A DNA stretch of 64,000 nucleotides. Source: Fragilariopsis cylindrus CCMP1102 (Eukaryota; Bacillariophyta; Bacillariophyceae; Bacillariales; Bacillariaceae). Made by a program: the position numbers and the translations under genes. Where the stretch lies: positions 175,361 to 239,360 of the forward strand of contig FMBT01000358.1 of NCBI GenBank assembly GCA_900095095.1, in the 5' to 3' direction. The notes below the pieces were generated by a model. That model had not been told where the DNA came from, searched no databases, and saw nothing but the letters and a program-made list of their open reading frames with translations. Shown here one piece after another: positions 31,459 through 42,529 of this stretch (the stretch's first letter is position 1; each line of letters starts with the position of its first letter).

Positions 31459-34400
31459 CTATATTTCGACATCGCTGCTGTTAGTACGAGTGAATAAATT
31501 TCGCAACGCTGCTCGTTCATCAACTTCGATATCCATGTGCCTTGGTTTGATACGGGCGATGTATATACTTTGGACACCAGTTTGCGTTCCTGTGACAGTG
31601 GATGCATCGAAAACACCTCGAGCTCCTTTGAGCATTGCTTCGCCTTCAACATTTTCTTCCCAACCAAGTCGTTGGACAAGCGTCTTCATCTGTTGAAAAT
31701 AGGCATTGATTATAAAAGAAGTCACGACGTTGCTAAGAACAATAACTCCCATGAGATGAAAACAGAAAAAGAAGATCCTGACCCACTTTGCTCCAGTGAC
31801 ATATTCAAAGCCAATTTCACATTCTGTCCAATTGTTGACAACCACCAGATTAAAGAGAACATTCATACCGCTGACCATGTCATTAAAATTATTAGCCCAG
31901 TACTTATTATCAACAAAGTCGTCAGCTTCCAAAAGGGCATACGAAAGAGGATTTTTCGGATCTCGCGTAATCACTAAAATAAGAATATGCACACAACAAA
32001 GTACGCAATAAGTTTCTGGTTTCAGTAAGACGTGCATTGGTTACAATAGAAGTGAGGAGTAGAGGGTAGTCAGCACAGACTACTTACATCCACCATAAAG
32101 GAGTACCCCCATTGACGCGAAAAAATATTCGACGAAGAAAAGAATCATGAATACACTGCTCGCAGCAGGGATAATATCAATCGTAATAGTTCCAAACATT
32201 TGAAAGGCTTTCATAGCAAATAATATACGTCCCAACCGAAGAACTCTTGCCATTACCACGAACTGGATCAGTGCAGAATTGCTATATGCGTTGGGATCTA
32301 CTCAGTGGATTGTGTAGTTAATAAGGGTAAGAGAACGAAATATAAGATAAGTTCAATTTGTTAACATTCAAAAGTAGGCGATTAAACTTACAATATACGT
32401 AAGCCGACGCAAGCACTGCCATTAATGTAATAGAAAAGTCGAACATGTTTCGTGGAGATTCCGAATAACGCTTCCAACCTTCAACCGTTATTTTCAAAAT
32501 AGCTTCCAGTACGTATACTACCGTGAATATAGTTTCCATAAGCTCCCAAATAGTATCAATATATCCATCACTATAATGAGGATCTCTGGTTACATCCTGC
32601 CCTGATAACATTGGGTAGTCCTGAAATGCAATAATCACAGCATTCAACACGAGGACGATGTCAAGAGCGTATTCAAAGCCCTTCGATTTCACAAATTTAC
32701 ACAAGCCTTGGTACCAATTAGATTGGTTTACTCGAGGGAAGCGGACTTCGACGAAGGTAGCATAGTCCGATTTCTTAGCTAAATCTAGAAGAAGAATTTT
32801 ACCGAAGTTTAAAAATTCATCCAGATCTATATCTGATGATCCATCTTTGTCAAGGAACGCAAAAATGATGCTTCTTTCATCTTTAGAAAGTTTTTGAATC
32901 TCGGGAACATCCTGATTCAAAATTAACATAGTAGCCATAACCGATTCGCGGTTGATTGAACCTTTGTTATCGTGGTCCAACATCTTGAAGGCCGTGGTTA
33001 GAAGTTCTTTCGATAATACGGCTCGAGATAACCTCCGTTCTGCAATACTTTCGTCATATCTGTAGAAAAATAGATAGTCATAGTAATGTGTTGCAAGCCG
33101 ATTAGACTTGGACCGTTAGAAATACAGAAGTACGACAGGGGAAGGTATCGAATAGAACCATAAAGTAATCCAAAATTCGGTAAATAGTTAACTTACGAGT
33201 TAACTGTAACAGCCAGAATCAGATTCATCAAGTAAAAGAAGGAGATAACCATGAAACTTATGAAATATAAGGCTGTCAAACGACTTTCATTGTAGGAGGG
33301 CATCATGACATCAGGGTAGTTTGCCGTAGTTACGCAAATCCAAAGGGTCCTGCGCAGCAACATCACAAACAAAAGAAATATACACCAGTAAGAATGATGT
33401 TGGATCATTGTTTAGTCGTCAACTTTTTTATCTTCCTACACTCACCATACGGCCTCTAATAAATTTTGAAAACCCTCGTTACCTTGCGGTGAATCATAGA
33501 AAATAATTACTCCAAACCATGCATAAAAGATGATTATAATGGCTATCAGAGATTGAAAAGGTAAGCCATCGAATTTAAAAATAGCAATAGATGGCAATGC
33601 AGGACCTACGAATCTCGACTGTGACTTGCCTCTTCGTTGATGGCCAAGGTAGCTACTGGTGATAACTTGATAACTTACCTAGCATTGTCAGAATGTAAGC
33701 CATTTCAGGAATCTATAATAACAATAGAGATGGCAATACATGAGTCTTAGTAGTAATATGGCTCTTCTTTAATGATAGCAGAGACAATGATTGGGTGATA
33801 ACTTACCATTTTTAGAAGAGTCCAGAGTTCTTTTTGAAAGTTACGCAGATGGCTTCCGAGAATCAGCATGCGAAAAATGGGGTTCAATACTGTATTGTCA
33901 ACAAGGACACCTGTCAATAGACAAGCAAGGATGAACAACCGAAACGAATGAATGCGTCTTTTATATCCAGGGTAGAAAAAAAGACGAAAAGTAAAACCGT
34001 CATCGCCCTTATAATAACAATAGACGACAATACATGAGTCTTAATTGAAATAATATGGCTCTTCGTTGATATAATGATAGGTTCAATAACGCACCATTTT
34101 AAGGATCAAAAATAGTAAAATAGTAAAAATACAGATCAATTCGACATATTTGGACTGTGAAACAGTCAACCACATCGCATCTGCGTTGGGATAATAATCT
34201 TGATTTTCTTCTCCATCAGCTGCGGTCCCTTTTGCGTTTAAAATAACCATACAGTCTCCATAATCGCTAAGGCTATTATTTAAGTTGTTTCTAGCAATTT
34301 TCAGATCCGAATCTCTACACCACTGTGGTGGCTCTATGAATGATAAAATAAAGAGGACCCAATTGGCTCCATAAAGCAGTCGTTTGACCCAGCTGTAAGC

Positions 34401-34742
34401 GACCAGTCGACCACAAACGAAGCTAATTGTGTTTCGAAGAATTGTATGTGTGTCATCTGTGTCTTCTGTATTGTAGGGATCATAGAATCCATCGTAAGGA
34501 GCATCCTGGTATCCCAAAACTGCATCTCGAATAAAAAAGGCTGCAGGACCAACACCTAACTTTTGGGCCTGTTGTCGCTCTTTTGACGAAAATGATTTCA
34601 TCATCTTGCGATACATCTTGTCCGAGAAGTTTCGCATGGACGAAGTTTTGTAAGCATTCAAACCGTCTTCGGGCCCCACACCCACGGCCGATCCGTTTGA
34701 GTCCCTTCTAAGGAGGGGGCTCGATTCTTCGGTCACTGTCAT
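31459..34742 (-). CDS. TPC1: Two-pore cation channel with EF-hands (TPC1-like), eight exons
   Basis: 862 residues. Exons: 34095-34742, 33807-34007, 33679-33712, 33446-33605, 33197-33349, 32392-33059, 32088-32297 and 31459-31973. All introns are GT-AG (87, 94, 73, 95, 137, 94, 114 nt) and the frame closes exactly. Two six-helix domains are joined by two EF-hands, as in plant vacuolar TPC1. Domain I has S1 near residue 122 (LYGANWVLFILSF), S2 LICIFTILLFLIL, and the filter TTANYPDVMMPSYN. The EF-hands are DHDNKGSINRE and DKDGSSDIDLDEF. Domain II has an S4-like segment with arginines (ARVLRLGRILFAMKAF), the filter LVVVNNWTE, and S6 LSNVVTSFIINAYF. Function: voltage- and Ca-sensitive cation release from an endomembrane store. 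Ion selectivity is not predictable here. Introns 1, 2 and partly 3 are related in sequence. Confidence 0.92.
33606..33678 (-). repeat. TPC intron 3, partial member of an intragenic intron family
   Basis: It starts GTAAGTTATCA like intron 2 and contains ATCAACGAAGAGGCA, close to intron 1 (ATCAACGAAGAGCCA). The 3' half differs. Confidence 0.55.
33713..33806 (-). repeat. TPC intron 2, copy related to intron 1
   Basis: On the coding strand it contains GAAGAGCCATATTA, then TAAGACTCATGTATTG and CTATTGTTATTATA before the acceptor. All three blocks occur in the same order in intron 1. Confidence 0.85.
34008..34094 (-). repeat. TPC intron 1, copy related to intron 2
   Basis: Coding-strand blocks GAAGAGCCATATTA, TAAGACTCATGTATTG and CTATTGTTATTATA, ending AAG at the acceptor. 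It is related to intron 2 along nearly its whole length, with a roughly 10-nt indel near the 5' end. Confidence 0.85.
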
Positions 34743-34743
34743 G

Positions 34744-34777
<34 letters not shown>
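34744..34777. repeat. (TTGA)n tetranucleotide tract
   Basis: About eight TTGA units directly before the two-pore channel ATG. On the sense strand this is an AATC-type repeat in the 5' leader. Confidence 0.85.
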
Positions 34778-36163
34778 ATCTTGAAAGTTGAAAGATATAA
34801 TCTATTGTGATTCGGAATCGTGACACTCAACACTGTTCAGTATGAGAATTCGATTGATAAGTGATTTTTTCGAGAAATGAAGATTTTTATTGAATATATT
34901 CTATTTATGTCGGAAAAATAATACAGACGTTTCAATCGTCGGAGTATTACGCGTCCAAATCAGTCCGCCAAATCGCATCTCTTCGCGATTTGCGATTTGG
35001 CTTAAGCCCTTTGATAAGCGTGTCAAGACCGAATAACCGTCAACCAATTCAAAGCAAAACTAACCGTTAGGGTTGGATTCGCGATGAATTTGGGTTTTTT
35101 GTTTTTTTTTGTCTTTTTCTCTCTTCTTTCTAGCTTAACAAAAAGTTCGTAAAGTTTTTTCTGCTTGAGTGCTGTTAGCCACTAGTGGCTAAGATGTCAA
35201 AGGATTACTGGAAAAATTTACTGGAAAAGTGAGACAGGGATACATTCTCTTGCATCACTGCTCTATCTCTAATAGTTTGTTCCTTTTATATAAAATGAAT
35301 ATTGTCTCTTCTTCTTGCTGCTGTTATTGTTCATCCATCCAATTGCGCATTGCATTGTTAAGTGGGCATGTTTGACATATAAGGCTGGCTATGTGACTAT
35401 TGCTGAACACCGATAAAATCAAGCTAGTCGTATGGAAATATGTGATTTGAGCTATTGAATGACAATAAAGTACCACTCAGTAGTCATAGTCACTAGATAA
35501 TACAGGAAGAGAGAGAATACAATGCAAATAGTCAAGGAAAACATCACACTCTCTCACAATCTCAAAGAATAAGAAAGATTGTGTAGGCAAATATAGAATG
35601 GTAAATAAGCACCAGATAAGTTTGCCAAAGATGCTATTGCATATTTTATCTGATTTCAATAAGACAAGACTTGTTGATAAGAAGAGATGTTGTGTGTCTT
35701 GTGCACAGCCAAAACTCAAAACTCCGTTTATTATACGAGTAGCGGCATTTGAATTTCACTGGTCGCTCATTCCCATAGGATAGAAATTTCCTTGATTGAG
35801 CAGGCGCAGGCGACTCGCTAAAAAATTATTTTGCGTCGAAAACAAACTGTGATTCATTTTTAATTATGCTACGTTGTTTTACAACGCTTAACCGCCGTAG
35901 AGTTTTTCACTGGAAGAAAATTCTATTGTAGAGCAACTAATCGATTACTAAATACTCCAACGAATCATCTAACAACAACGTATCATTATTATTTCAGTCG
36001 TTATCTTAACGAAAACACTAGCTACTACGATATTAACTACGATATTAAAAAATTCATTACCCAGAAGAAGGACTGTGGCAAGCAAACGTTTTGTCGAGAA
36101 GAGCAAATAGTCTGTAAAACGAAAACGGCATCGCATAATAGCAGCATTGCACCGATAAAAAGA
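34778..36163. promoter_or_regulatory. Long divergent intergenic region, TPC (-) and ferric reductase-like (+)
   Basis: About 1.4 kb between divergent starts. It holds an 11-bp perfect inverted repeat (GCCAAATCGCA at 34967-34977, TGCGATTTGGC at 34991-35001) and a T-rich stretch near 35096-35160. No conserved ORF. Confidence 0.4.
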
Positions 36164-38873
36164 ATGTGGACAGCAGCAGAACATCCAGATTGTGACAGAG
36201 ATGGTCTCCCTCGGCGGGATCCTTTCGAAACTAGAACCTCAGATGATAATTCCGAAGAAGGTGACAACGACACTGATGAAACCGATTCATCCAATTCTTC
36301 TAATCAGAGCGTATTCAGGAAGGCTCGAAAGCATCTAAATCCTTCAGGATTCTTTCGATGGATAATATACCTATACGCACAACGGAAGTTGAATATATTC
36401 TTTTTCATTCATTTCACGAGCACAATGGTTATCTGGATACATTTTGCGTTCGTCAAATTCGAAGAACAAGCTGAAAAAGTGCCTGAGGGTGCTCATCGAT
36501 ATTGGTTGAAGCGTTTAGTCCCACCTATTGAGTTTGGTTCCATGCATGCGATTCTATTTCAAATGGCATTGATTCCTATAACGATGTGTAGATGTTCCAT
36601 TTCGGCACTTGCGGGATCGGTTGTCAACAAAGTTATTCCTCTGAATCGCTCTCTGGCTATACACATTCATCTTGGCTATACCATGATAACAATAGTCTTC
36701 TTTGCTACCATTTTCTTCTTCTTCTTCTTCGGATTACTTTGTTCGGAAGGGGAACAAGCCTTTTGCGATAAGTTCACGATGGAGATCATGATAACTGGCT
36801 ATTGTATACTTGGAACCCTACTTATCATCGGTCTTACCTCCCATTTTCGTCATCGGATTCCGTACGAAGTATTCTATGCTATCCATCACGTTGTCTTCCT
36901 AATGTATATCATAACCATCGCGCACACACTTGACATGGAACAACGAAGTGGAAGAAGTCAACGAAGTCAAACCTTCAAATGGTTCTCTTCAACTCTTCTA
37001 TACTACTTTTGTGATCGCATTGCGATGCATATGAATCATCGATACGATACCAAGCTAGTTGGTTCTTCCGTCGTTTGGGGAAGCAATGGTTCTAAATTGG
37101 TCATCTTGAAAGTTCGTCGACCCTCTCTATTCCAGTTTAAGTCTGGTCAGTATGCATACCTTCGTGTCGGTGCAATCAATAATCAGTGGCATCCGTTCTC
37201 AATTGCATCCTGTCCAGAGTCATCTCACCTTGAATTCTACATTGAAGTGTATGAGGGAAAAGCTTGGACAAAACAACTATGGGATATGTTATATGATGAA
37301 TCCGGTTCGGATAAAACTGAGGCTTTCGATATAAACGTGGAACTTATTGGTCCATATGGAACTTCCTTGTGTCACAGTCAAACTTACTCCCATATTTTGG
37401 CAATTGGAGCGGGAACGGGTGTCGTTCCAATCTTGAGTATGTACAAGGAACATATGCATAATCTATTTCGACTCGACCCCAAGAAATTCTTTGTTGAACT
37501 AAAGGAAAGTGATCGGAAACTTCGTCGAATAGAGCGTGCCGAAGAAGCGCGAAAAGGATCATTGATACAACAATTATCTCGTCTGATTTGTCGAAACGAT
37601 TCATCTAATCGCCGTCCAATGAACAAAGCTATGATCGAAATGAGCTTAGAGGAGACTAACCAGAGTGCTACTAGTGCAACTTTGCATATATACGGAACTG
37701 TCCTCCTTTCCCTTCTTCCTGTTATTGGGGTTACATTATTTGCCCTTATGGTCTCCTGGAGCACTATGCCTATTACAGTTCACACCTCGTTGGTGGTCTT
37801 TTTGAAGTACGTGATTTGAATGCTTTTTATCTGGTGGAATGAAATCACATCATTTAAAATCTCTAACTTACCTGTTTTTTTCTTCTCCTTCATCATATAG
37901 GTATTTCACAATCTTTTTTCAGGCGTGTTTTGCAGCTGTTGCCACTGTTTTCTGGAATGTCGATGGTATTCTCACGTATGTTGATGTTGTGTTTGTTATA
38001 ATCAGCCCATTCGCTGACTGGTACTGGATTAAAATCTGTCACAATTTCGGAAAATTTGGACCAAACGACATCATATTATTTTCTCTTTTAATCTGGTATA
38101 TGATTGGAAGACTTTGGGTAAAGGCCGTAGCTCCGCATCATTCTGCACGGTACCGCGCAATGGATAATACTCGAGCTGGGAAGATTGATAGGCTCAACTT
38201 TTTGTGGACGACTCGTTCTGCTTCTCAAGTATCCGAAATTTTACCAGATATTCTCACTTTATGGGACTTACTAGTTGACAAGTGGGGTTTACAGTACGCT
38301 CGACAAGTGTGCAACATCTCTATTTACGTCACAGACCCGAACGAGGTATCTTGTGCTTTACTACGGAAAGAATACGAAGATAGTGAATTCTTTCATAGTG
38401 GTGGAATCAAATTTGAAAGACCAAACATCCTAAAAGTTATAGAAGACCACAATATCGAATTAATAAGTACTCGGGCTAATTCTCATTCTTTATTGGCATT
38501 TTGCGGTGCTCCAGATCTAGCCCGCGAAATCCACTATAATAAGATATCGAACGACATGATCACAGCAATGACTGGCCATTGTCGGTCACACATTATGGAC
38601 TATGTGTCCGAAAGCTATGGTGGAAAAAAGGCTGTAGCACCACCTGATAAAAAAATGACACAAGAAGAAAGTAGTATCAGCCTGGAAATTGATGACGACG
38701 ACGATACTTGCGTCGAGGTTCAACTCTTGACAAACAGAAAGACCGTATCATATCTCAAAGATAGCTCTATGGCATTATGCAGTATGAGTTTTCCAGATAT
38801 TGAACCTAATCACAGTGACATTTTCAGAAGAGTCGAAATTTTGACGGGCGATGCATGGGACGATTCCTGCTAA
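36164..38873 (+). CDS. Ferric reductase/NADPH oxidase-like flavocytochrome with extra membrane segments
   Basis: 871 residues in two exons (36164-37806, 37901-38873; 94-nt GTACGT...ATAG intron, giving VVFLK/YFTIFFQ). An acidic N-terminus precedes a ferric-reductase-like heme domain with paired histidines in helices (AIHIHLGYTM, HHVVFLMYIITIAHT). The FAD-binding domain shows QWHPFSIASCPE and ELIGPYGTS, and the NAD(P) motif is AIGAGTGVVPILSMYKEH. After about 90 residues of basic linker the chain re-enters the membrane about four times (IYGTVLLSLLPVIGVTLFAL, YVDVVFVIISPFADWYWI, IILFSLLIWYMIGRLW). It then resumes the C-terminal reductase part (LISTRANSHSLLAFCGAP). The role is transmembrane electron transfer from cytosolic NAD(P)H, for iron reduction or superoxide formation. 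The two cannot be told apart here. Confidence 0.83.
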
Positions 38874-39388
38874 ATAATACAAGGAATGTTTAGACTCGAA
38901 AACCATAAGTGTCTGGATATTCTTTCATGTTTCATAATCGAAGACAATTAGAATTCTAATGTCATAAAACATTTCATAATTTATATTAGAAAATAGACGT
39001 CGGCACATCTGCTTCCGACGCCATTATATATCAACAATTCATATCAACGGGAATTTGGTACCTGGTTTATCCAAAACTTATGCATCAAATAATAGTAATA
39101 ATAATTCATAAAATTAATCCATTTTAAGTTACACTATAGTTGATGCAAGATATTCTTTATGACATCATATGCGTATCAATGATATGCTCATCTTATTTAT
39201 AGCTCATATTATCAGACCACCTCATGTTAGTTGGTAGGTACTAAATTAGTCATTTGATGGGCAATGCATTACCTCTGTGTGGTATTCCCATATATAATTC
39301 GAACTTTTGCATGTACAGTATTTAACTATTAGGCTAAGCAAATAAGCTGACTATTATCCTCGTACATGGTACCATTATCAGTAGCAAG
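38874..39388. other. Intergenic sequence between convergent genes
   Basis: About 515 bp of AT-rich sequence. Nothing recognised. Confidence 0.5.
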
Positions 39389-40478
39389 TTATTTTGAGTT
39401 ATCTTTGTATCCTTCTCCACCTTCGGCAAGAATTCCGTCGCAATCTACCATTTTACTGATCATAGGTCCTTGTGGTAAGACTTCAATCAAATAGCCATCG
39501 GGGTCTTTAATAAAGGCTAAACCCTTCATCCCACCGGCATTGGGTGTCTTTTTAAAAACACAACCAAGTTTTTTGAATCGATCGCACGCTTCGTACACAC
39601 ACGGGACAGTGATTCCAATGTGCCCGAAACCCCCCTTAATCGTTTCTCCATTTGACGTACCTGTTGAATCTCCATTACCGGTATTATACACAAGCCCATT
39701 TTCACTCTCAGAACCGTAATTATAAGTAAGCTCAATACAACCCGGTAATTTCATACAGTAATCCCATCGTGCATCCTCGCTCTCTGGAATGTTGGCAGAT
39801 TCTACAGGCGCTACAAACTAAAGAGATAGAAGCAATGAGAAAGAAAAAGTTGACAAAGGTGGAAATAGAGAAAGAAATAAGATTCATTATTGATTCATTC
39901 ATGTTGATCATAATCATAATAATCCATATCATTTATTTTTAAAATATGAACATTGCTTACATAAACATTGAATCCCCATTGTGGAAATTCTTTATACATC
40001 AATAATTTGAATCCCAATACATCGCAATAAAATTCAAGAGATTTCACAGGATCCTTGACACGAAACATAGTCTGAAATGGTACAAAAATGAATGAATGAT
40101 TATGATTATTGTAGTGGTGTGAGTTGTGATTACGTAAAGTAAATAATGACGAATTGTAATGCCCTGTTCAATAGCAAAGAATAAGAAGCCCTACCATGTA
40201 TGTGAAAGATATGTATGTCAATGAATTAACTGTACCTGCTGCATAATATAATCCTTGGTTTCTGATGGACGTTCGCCCATCTGGAATCGTGAGACATCTG
40301 GAGTTGTCGTGCTGGTCATCCTTAATAGATTTGATGTTTTTTGGGACGTTGAGCTAGTAGAATAATGGCGTGTACAAGTGACAGCTGATTTAGTGACAAA
40401 GCCGAACGATTGTTTCGAAAGGCCAATGAAAGCTGTTGTTGTTGCTACTGCTGTGAATGATGGTCTAATAAGTTTCAT
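39389..40478 (-). CDS. GLO1: Glyoxalase I (lactoylglutathione lyase), probably organellar
   Basis: Converts the methylglyoxal-glutathione adduct to S-lactoylglutathione. Three exons: 40236-40478, 39961-40071 and 39389-39817, with introns of 164 nt (GTACAG...TCAG) and 143 nt (GTAAGC...TTAG), both phase 0, giving 260 residues. The start is the ATG at 40478. The open frame extends three codons further, but only from TTG. The leader (TAVATTTAFIGLSKQSFGF) fits a plastid or mitochondrial presequence. Core motifs: QQTMFRVKDPVKSLEFYCDV (metal-ligand Gln), YKEFPQWGFNVY, MKLPGCIELTYNYG (ligand Glu), GFGHIGITVPCVYEACDRF (ligand His) and DPDGYLIEVL (ligand Glu). Single-domain, eukaryotic length. A MITE-like element sits 66 bp upstream of its ATG. 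Confidence 0.92.
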
Positions 40479-40543
40479 TATGCACAAACTACAAGAAATG
40501 AGAGATTGTAAAACGAATCTTTTTTCAGCATTATTTTGATCGT

Positions 40544-40774
40544 CGTACTTCCTCCGTGCAACGCTTATTGATACGCGCGCTATGGTTTGAAAATTTAGCG
40601 TGTGTAAAATGACGCTAAAACCTTAAAATATTAAGATCTACTCACAAAATAGAGGGTTAAAGTTACAAGTTTCCCTTATCCTCCTTGCAAATTTCGTCGA
40701 TGAACGCCTTAATTACACGCTAAATTTTCAAACCATAGCGCGCGTGACAATAAGCGTTGCACGGAGGAAGTACG
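40544..40774. mobile_element. MITE-like element with 60-bp terminal inverted repeats
   Basis: The left arm 40544-40603 begins CGTACTTCCTCCGTGCAACG. The right arm 40715-40774 is its reverse complement with only two mismatches in 60 bases, around a 111-bp AT-rich interior with no ORF. The outer end of the right arm (19 bp, 40756-40774) is repeated directly at 40775-40793. No clear target-site duplication was identified. The size (231 bp) and long inverted arms suit a non-autonomous DNA transposon or foldback element. It lies between the divergent starts of glyoxalase I and the gene at 40870. Confidence 0.75.
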
Positions 40775-40869
40775 GTTGCACGGAGGAAGTACTTCAAGTA
40801 CTTCGTATGTATCTTGAATGTTTAATGCATGATTCATTTTTTTAGAGTCTCTACGACGTATTAGATATT

Positions 40870-42331
40870 ATGAACACGATAAGCATCATCATAACGGTCA
40901 CAGTAGTTAGCATTATTCTTGGTCACTGGAGCCTCTTCTGTGAATCATTTTCCAGTGAAAATCCAGTAAAAGTATCAGCTGTTAGCAGAACTTCCTCAAT
41001 CGATCATCAAGAACAGAGAAGAAGACAAGCGTTTTTACCCACGTTAAATGCGCATAATGAACCCTTTCAGGATTGGGCCATAGATACTTCAGGTAGAACC
41101 GATGTTCGAAACCTATTGACACAACGGTCCATTCAATCGTTTATGTTTCTGTGCGTATTTAATCGTAATAATCAATCACTATTGAACAAAAAGAATTAAT
41201 TGTCACTCATTTGGTTTTTTAGTTGCCTCGATGCAATATAATACAGTACATGTTTTTCTGATTACTCTACCATCTCACTTAGTGTTTCTTTTTATCTTTC
41301 TTGATGATAGTTGCGAAGAAATGCGCGATCCGCATTCTGTGAAGTGGATAGAAGACTTTTTAGAGACAAAAAATCTACTTGAATTTCATGGAACTGGTCT
41401 TAACTTTTTGGCAGATGTACGTTGGGATGCTCCCTTATTAGCAATGTTAGATCAGCCAAAGGATCAAATGATTGTCAGCGCAAAACGTCGTGGAGCAGGT
41501 CATGGTGGATGGAGTAAAAATAATCCCTACCTGAAAGAACGGTTTGTGGAGTTTAAGATTAACATCGATCCCGCTTCGTTGACTGATCGAATTCTTGCAG
41601 TCAGAGAACAAATCGGTGCTGAGTGGGTAATCGACTTGGAAATTTTGGGCAGAGCGAATCAACAGATCTTGGAGTCCTACTTTCAGATTGCGAAAGATGA
41701 GAGGAAAAAATTGGACAGTGATATTACGACAACAACGGCATTCGAACGGACAGCCGTGAATGCGGTGAGTGTTCTTTTTCATGTTGTTGTTGTTGTTGTT
41801 GTCGTCGTATTAGCATATGTATTGAACCGCTCATATTCCTTCTCTTTTCTCTAGCTCAATAATCAAACAGCGTTTGGAGCAACTGGCTCGCCATTTCGTA
41901 AGGGAAGTTTCGATCTGCTCTATAACCTTTGTACCCAAGCCAGCATCCACCGACTACTCCACACGTTGAACGAAATGCGAGAGGATTCTAACCGAGAATG
42001 GCTTCGTAATTTTTATATAGAACGCGTTGCTGATTTTTTTGATGGTGATCTGCCTTATGGTAGAGCCGATGACTTTATCGAAGAATTGCTGTTATCAACA
42101 CCATCTATAATTCACAGCGAAGATAGCAAAATTTCACTGATCGATCCATATCGATTGGCGGAACAGATAATAGAAACAAGGAATGATATCGTCTCCGAGT
42201 GGATCGAAGCGATGTCGTCAGTTAATGCTGACCATCAGGATGGGATAAGAAGAATTCTTCTTAACAAACGGATGAGTACATCGGACCAAAGTGGTAGCGG
42301 TAGTAGTACTAGTAGCGAAGGTTTTGAATGA
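40870..42331 (+). CDS. Conserved-looking protein of unknown function, plastid-type presequence
   Basis: 403 residues in three exons: 40870-41150, 41311-41764 and 41855-42331. Introns are 160 nt (GTGCGT...ATAG) and 90 nt (GTGAGT...CTAG), and the frame closes exactly. The leader is a signal peptide (SIIITVTVVSIILGHWSLFC) followed by ESFSSEN, like a diatom plastid presequence. The mature part is mostly helical, with MRDPHSVKWIEDFLE, FHGTGLNFLADVRWDAPLLA, SAKRRGAGHGGWSKNNPYL, ALNNQTAFGATGSPFRKGSF, LHTLNEMREDSNREWLRNFY, and a Ser/Gly tail. The dense Trp/Gly motifs suggest a real folded domain, but I recognise no family. Confidence 0.7.
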
Positions 42332-42529
42332 AAACATATCAAAGTAACGGAGTGAGTAAAATGTATTTTACATACGATAAAGGCATATATGTATCTATTT
42401 AATTGAAGATAGACACGAGTGAGGATGGAGGGAGACGGAATCTGGGACTGGCTTCAAAATAGATATATTCCATTTCAGAAAAATACTTGATTTAGATTCT
42501 ATTAATAAAAAAATTAGAGGTGTGAATAA

